A stretch of 24,288 nucleotides of DNA from Flavobacteriaceae bacterium UBA4439 (GTDB lineage: Bacteria > Bacteroidota > Bacteroidia > Flavobacteriales > Flavobacteriaceae), in NCBI GenBank assembly GCA_002390455.1, contig DGPN01000029.1:1-24288 (forward strand), in the 5' to 3' direction. Each line of letters opens with the position of its first letter. Position 1 is the stretch's first letter. This document shows positions 22,895 to 24,288 of this stretch, one piece after another. Below the pieces are notes generated by a model that ran no database searches, had not been told where the DNA came from, and saw only the letters and a program-made list of their open reading frames with translations. The position numbers were made by a program, and so were the translations under genes.

Positions 22895-24288
22895 ATGATC
22901 AATCAAGGAACCATCATTGCCAAAGCCTCAGGCGCGGGTAGCTCAGCCATCAGTTTGTTCAGACTCTCTGGCAGTAACTCCATCGAGATGGTATCTGACT
23001 GCTTTCAGCCAAAATCTCAAAAAAAACTTCTGGATCAAAAAAGCCACACTGTACATTTGGGCACATTGAAACACAATGGAGATGCTTTGGACGAAGTATT
23101 GGTTAGTATTTTTAAAGCTCCACATTCCTATACAGGAGAAAATATCGTTGAAATCTCCTGCCATGGATCTAATTATATTCAAGAAGAGATATTACGACTC
23201 TTTATTTCCAAAGGAGCCCAACCGGCAAAACCAGGAGAATTTACGCTAAGAGCTTTTTTAAATAAAAAAATGGATTTGAGTCAAGCCGAAGCAGTAGCTG
23301 ATTTGATTGTTTCGGAATCCAAAGCTGCACATGAGGTAGCCATGAATCAAATGAGAGGAGGATATACCGCTGAGATTGCACAATTACGTCAAAAACTATT
23401 GGATTTTGCTTCCTTGATTACGCTGGAATTGGATTTTGCAGAAGAGGATGTAGCCTTTGCAGATCGAACTGCCTTGACTGAACTACTCTTAGCAATGCAA
23501 TCAAAGATTAAATCATTGTTAGATTCATTCCAATACGGTAGTGTGATCAAAAAAGGAGTCCCAGTCGCCATAGTGGGTAAACCCAATGCTGGAAAGTCCT
23601 CTCTTCTCAATGCGCTCTTGAACGAGGACCGTGCTATCGTCTCTGCGATTCCAGGAACTACAAGAGATACCATAGAAGACACCCTGACCATTTCTGGTGT
23701 TGAGTTCAGATTTATTGACACCGCTGGTTTGCGAGAAACCGATGACCAAATCGAAGCCGTTGGGGTGGCCAAAGCCAAAGAGAAGGTGAATTTGGCAAAA
23801 GTAATGATCTATCTCTTTGATGCCAATGACACCTCACTTGAGGAAATTAATACCGCACTTAACGAATTTAAAAGGGAAGGCCTAATCATTTTGTTGGTTG
23901 AAAATAAAATTGACTTGATTGAAGAGCAAGGAAAATCATCGCTAATGAATGCATTAAAGAGAGAATCTGACCATTTTCCCAACCTCGCACTTTCTAGTAT
24001 CTCTACTTTTGATCGCGACACCATTGAACAACTCAAAAAAACACTTTACAATCAGATCGAGAAGATCGCTATTCAAGGAGATATTGTCGTTTCCAATGCC
24101 AGACATTATGAAGCCCTACAAAATGCACTCCAAGCCATCCTTAACATAAAAAAAGGACTGAAAGATGAATTGAGCGGTGACTTACTTAGTGTTGACATCA
24201 ATGAAGCTCTGAATTATTTGGGAGAGATTTCAGGTGAAATTACCAATGATGAACTATTGGGGAATATCTTTAGTAAATTCTGTATTGG
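22895..24288 (+). CDS. mnmE: tRNA uridine-5-carboxymethylaminomethyl GTPase MnmE, missing only its last residues
   Basis: MnmE with MnmG modifies the wobble uridine of certain tRNAs (cmnm5/nm5 s2U). The ATG at 22895 opens a frame that stays open to the window edge (464 codons and two bases). The N-terminal formyl-tetrahydrofolate-binding domain (about 1-120) includes SGAGSSAISLFRLSG and SCHGS. The helical domain is interrupted by a G domain with G1 GKPNAGKSS at 228-236, G2-like GTTRDT, G3 DTAG and G4 NKID at 337-340. The C-terminal motif FC(I/L)GK begins as F-C463-I464 and is cut by the edge, so probably only the final Gly-Lys and the stop are outside. C463 is the expected catalytic-region cysteine. 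Confidence 0.97.
   Translation, partial: MINQGTIIAKASGAGSSAISLFRLSGSNSIEMVSDCFQPKSQKKLLDQKSHTVHLGTLKHNGDALDEVLVSIFKAPHSYTGENIVEISCHGSNYIQEEILRLFISKGAQPAKPGEFTLRAFLNKKMDLSQAEAVADLIVSESKAAHEVAMNQMRGGYTAEIAQLRQKLLDFASLITLELDFAEEDVAFADRTALTELLLAMQSKIKSLLDSFQYGSVIKKGVPVAIVGKPNAGKSSLLNALLNEDRAIVSAIPGTTRDTIEDTLTISGVEFRFIDTAGLRETDDQIEAVGVAKAKEKVNLAKVMIYLFDANDTSLEEINTALNEFKREGLIILLVENKIDLIEEQGKSSLMNALKRESDHFPNLALSSISTFDRDTIEQLKKTLYNQIEKIAIQGDIVVSNARHYEALQNALQAILNIKKGLKDELSGDLLSVDINEALNYLGEISGEITNDELLGNIFSKFCI

Noticed and set aside
1..24288. Mobile element, phage, toxin-antitoxin, CRISPR or defence island
   Set aside because: I saw no transposase, integrase, spaced direct repeats, terminal inverted repeats or restriction genes, and gene content and base use are uniform core-genome style.

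Overview
The window looks like a chromosomal core-gene stretch from a member of the Bacteroidota, most likely a marine-type Flavobacteriaceae. Three things point there. The base composition is AT-rich. Several gene families are typical of that group: DUF6787, DUF4834, the TIGR02757 family, a catalytically degenerate dihydroorotase, and a UvrA paralogue that lacks half of its first zinc finger. The promoters carry the Bacteroidota -7 element TAnnTTTG, sometimes with a TTG 17-23 bp upstream, instead of a sigma-70 -35/-10 pair. I see no insertion sequence, phage gene, CRISPR array, rRNA or tRNA. No stretch longer than about 300 bases lacks a gene.

Layout. At 1-512, on the minus strand, a ferredoxin gene is followed by the 5' end of ychF, which runs off the left edge. 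At 575-4075, on the plus strand, lie a LuxC-type acyl-CoA reductase, then serC and serA (serine biosynthesis) and a small DUF6787 membrane protein. At 4078-5198, on the minus strand, msrA and folE overlap as ATGA. At 5321-8721, on the plus strand, a LolD-like ATPase overlaps a TIGR02757 gene, followed by a pseudo-dihydroorotase and an alpha/beta hydrolase. At 8708-9978, on the minus strand, lie a metallo-beta-lactamase-fold hydrolase and a membrane-anchored coiled-coil protein. At 10051-11499 is a conserved protein of unknown function. At 11496-12644, bcp (minus) and nth (plus) are divergent. At 12647-13420, on the minus strand, an ECF-type sigma factor is followed by a 44-residue small gene. 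At 13623-16406 is a uvrA paralogue. At 16403-20509, on the minus strand, is a cluster of DUF4834, a YfhO-like membrane protein and an oligosaccharide flippase. At 20624-22819 an outer-membrane barrel is followed by a GNAT acetyltransferase. At 22895-24288 is mnmE, which lacks only its last residues.

How the genes fit together. Most are housekeeping: serine synthesis, folate/pterin entry, peroxide and methionine-sulfoxide repair, base- and nucleotide-excision repair, tRNA modification and envelope building. DUF4834, YfhO and the flippase form one transcription unit that probably serves surface glycan or lipid-linked sugar export. All five convergent gene ends overlap or sit 2 bp apart, so there is no room for ordinary intergenic terminators.

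I found no obvious new defence or mobile system. The best leads are: a long inverted repeat in the sigma factor leader whose distal arm abuts the start codon; a tiny gene behind that sigma factor; a DUF2400/TIGR02757 protein whose motifs echo the Nth glycosylase encoded about 5 kb away; an Nth without its iron-sulfur cluster; the degenerate dihydroorotase; and a well-formed 482-residue protein with no recognisable domain.
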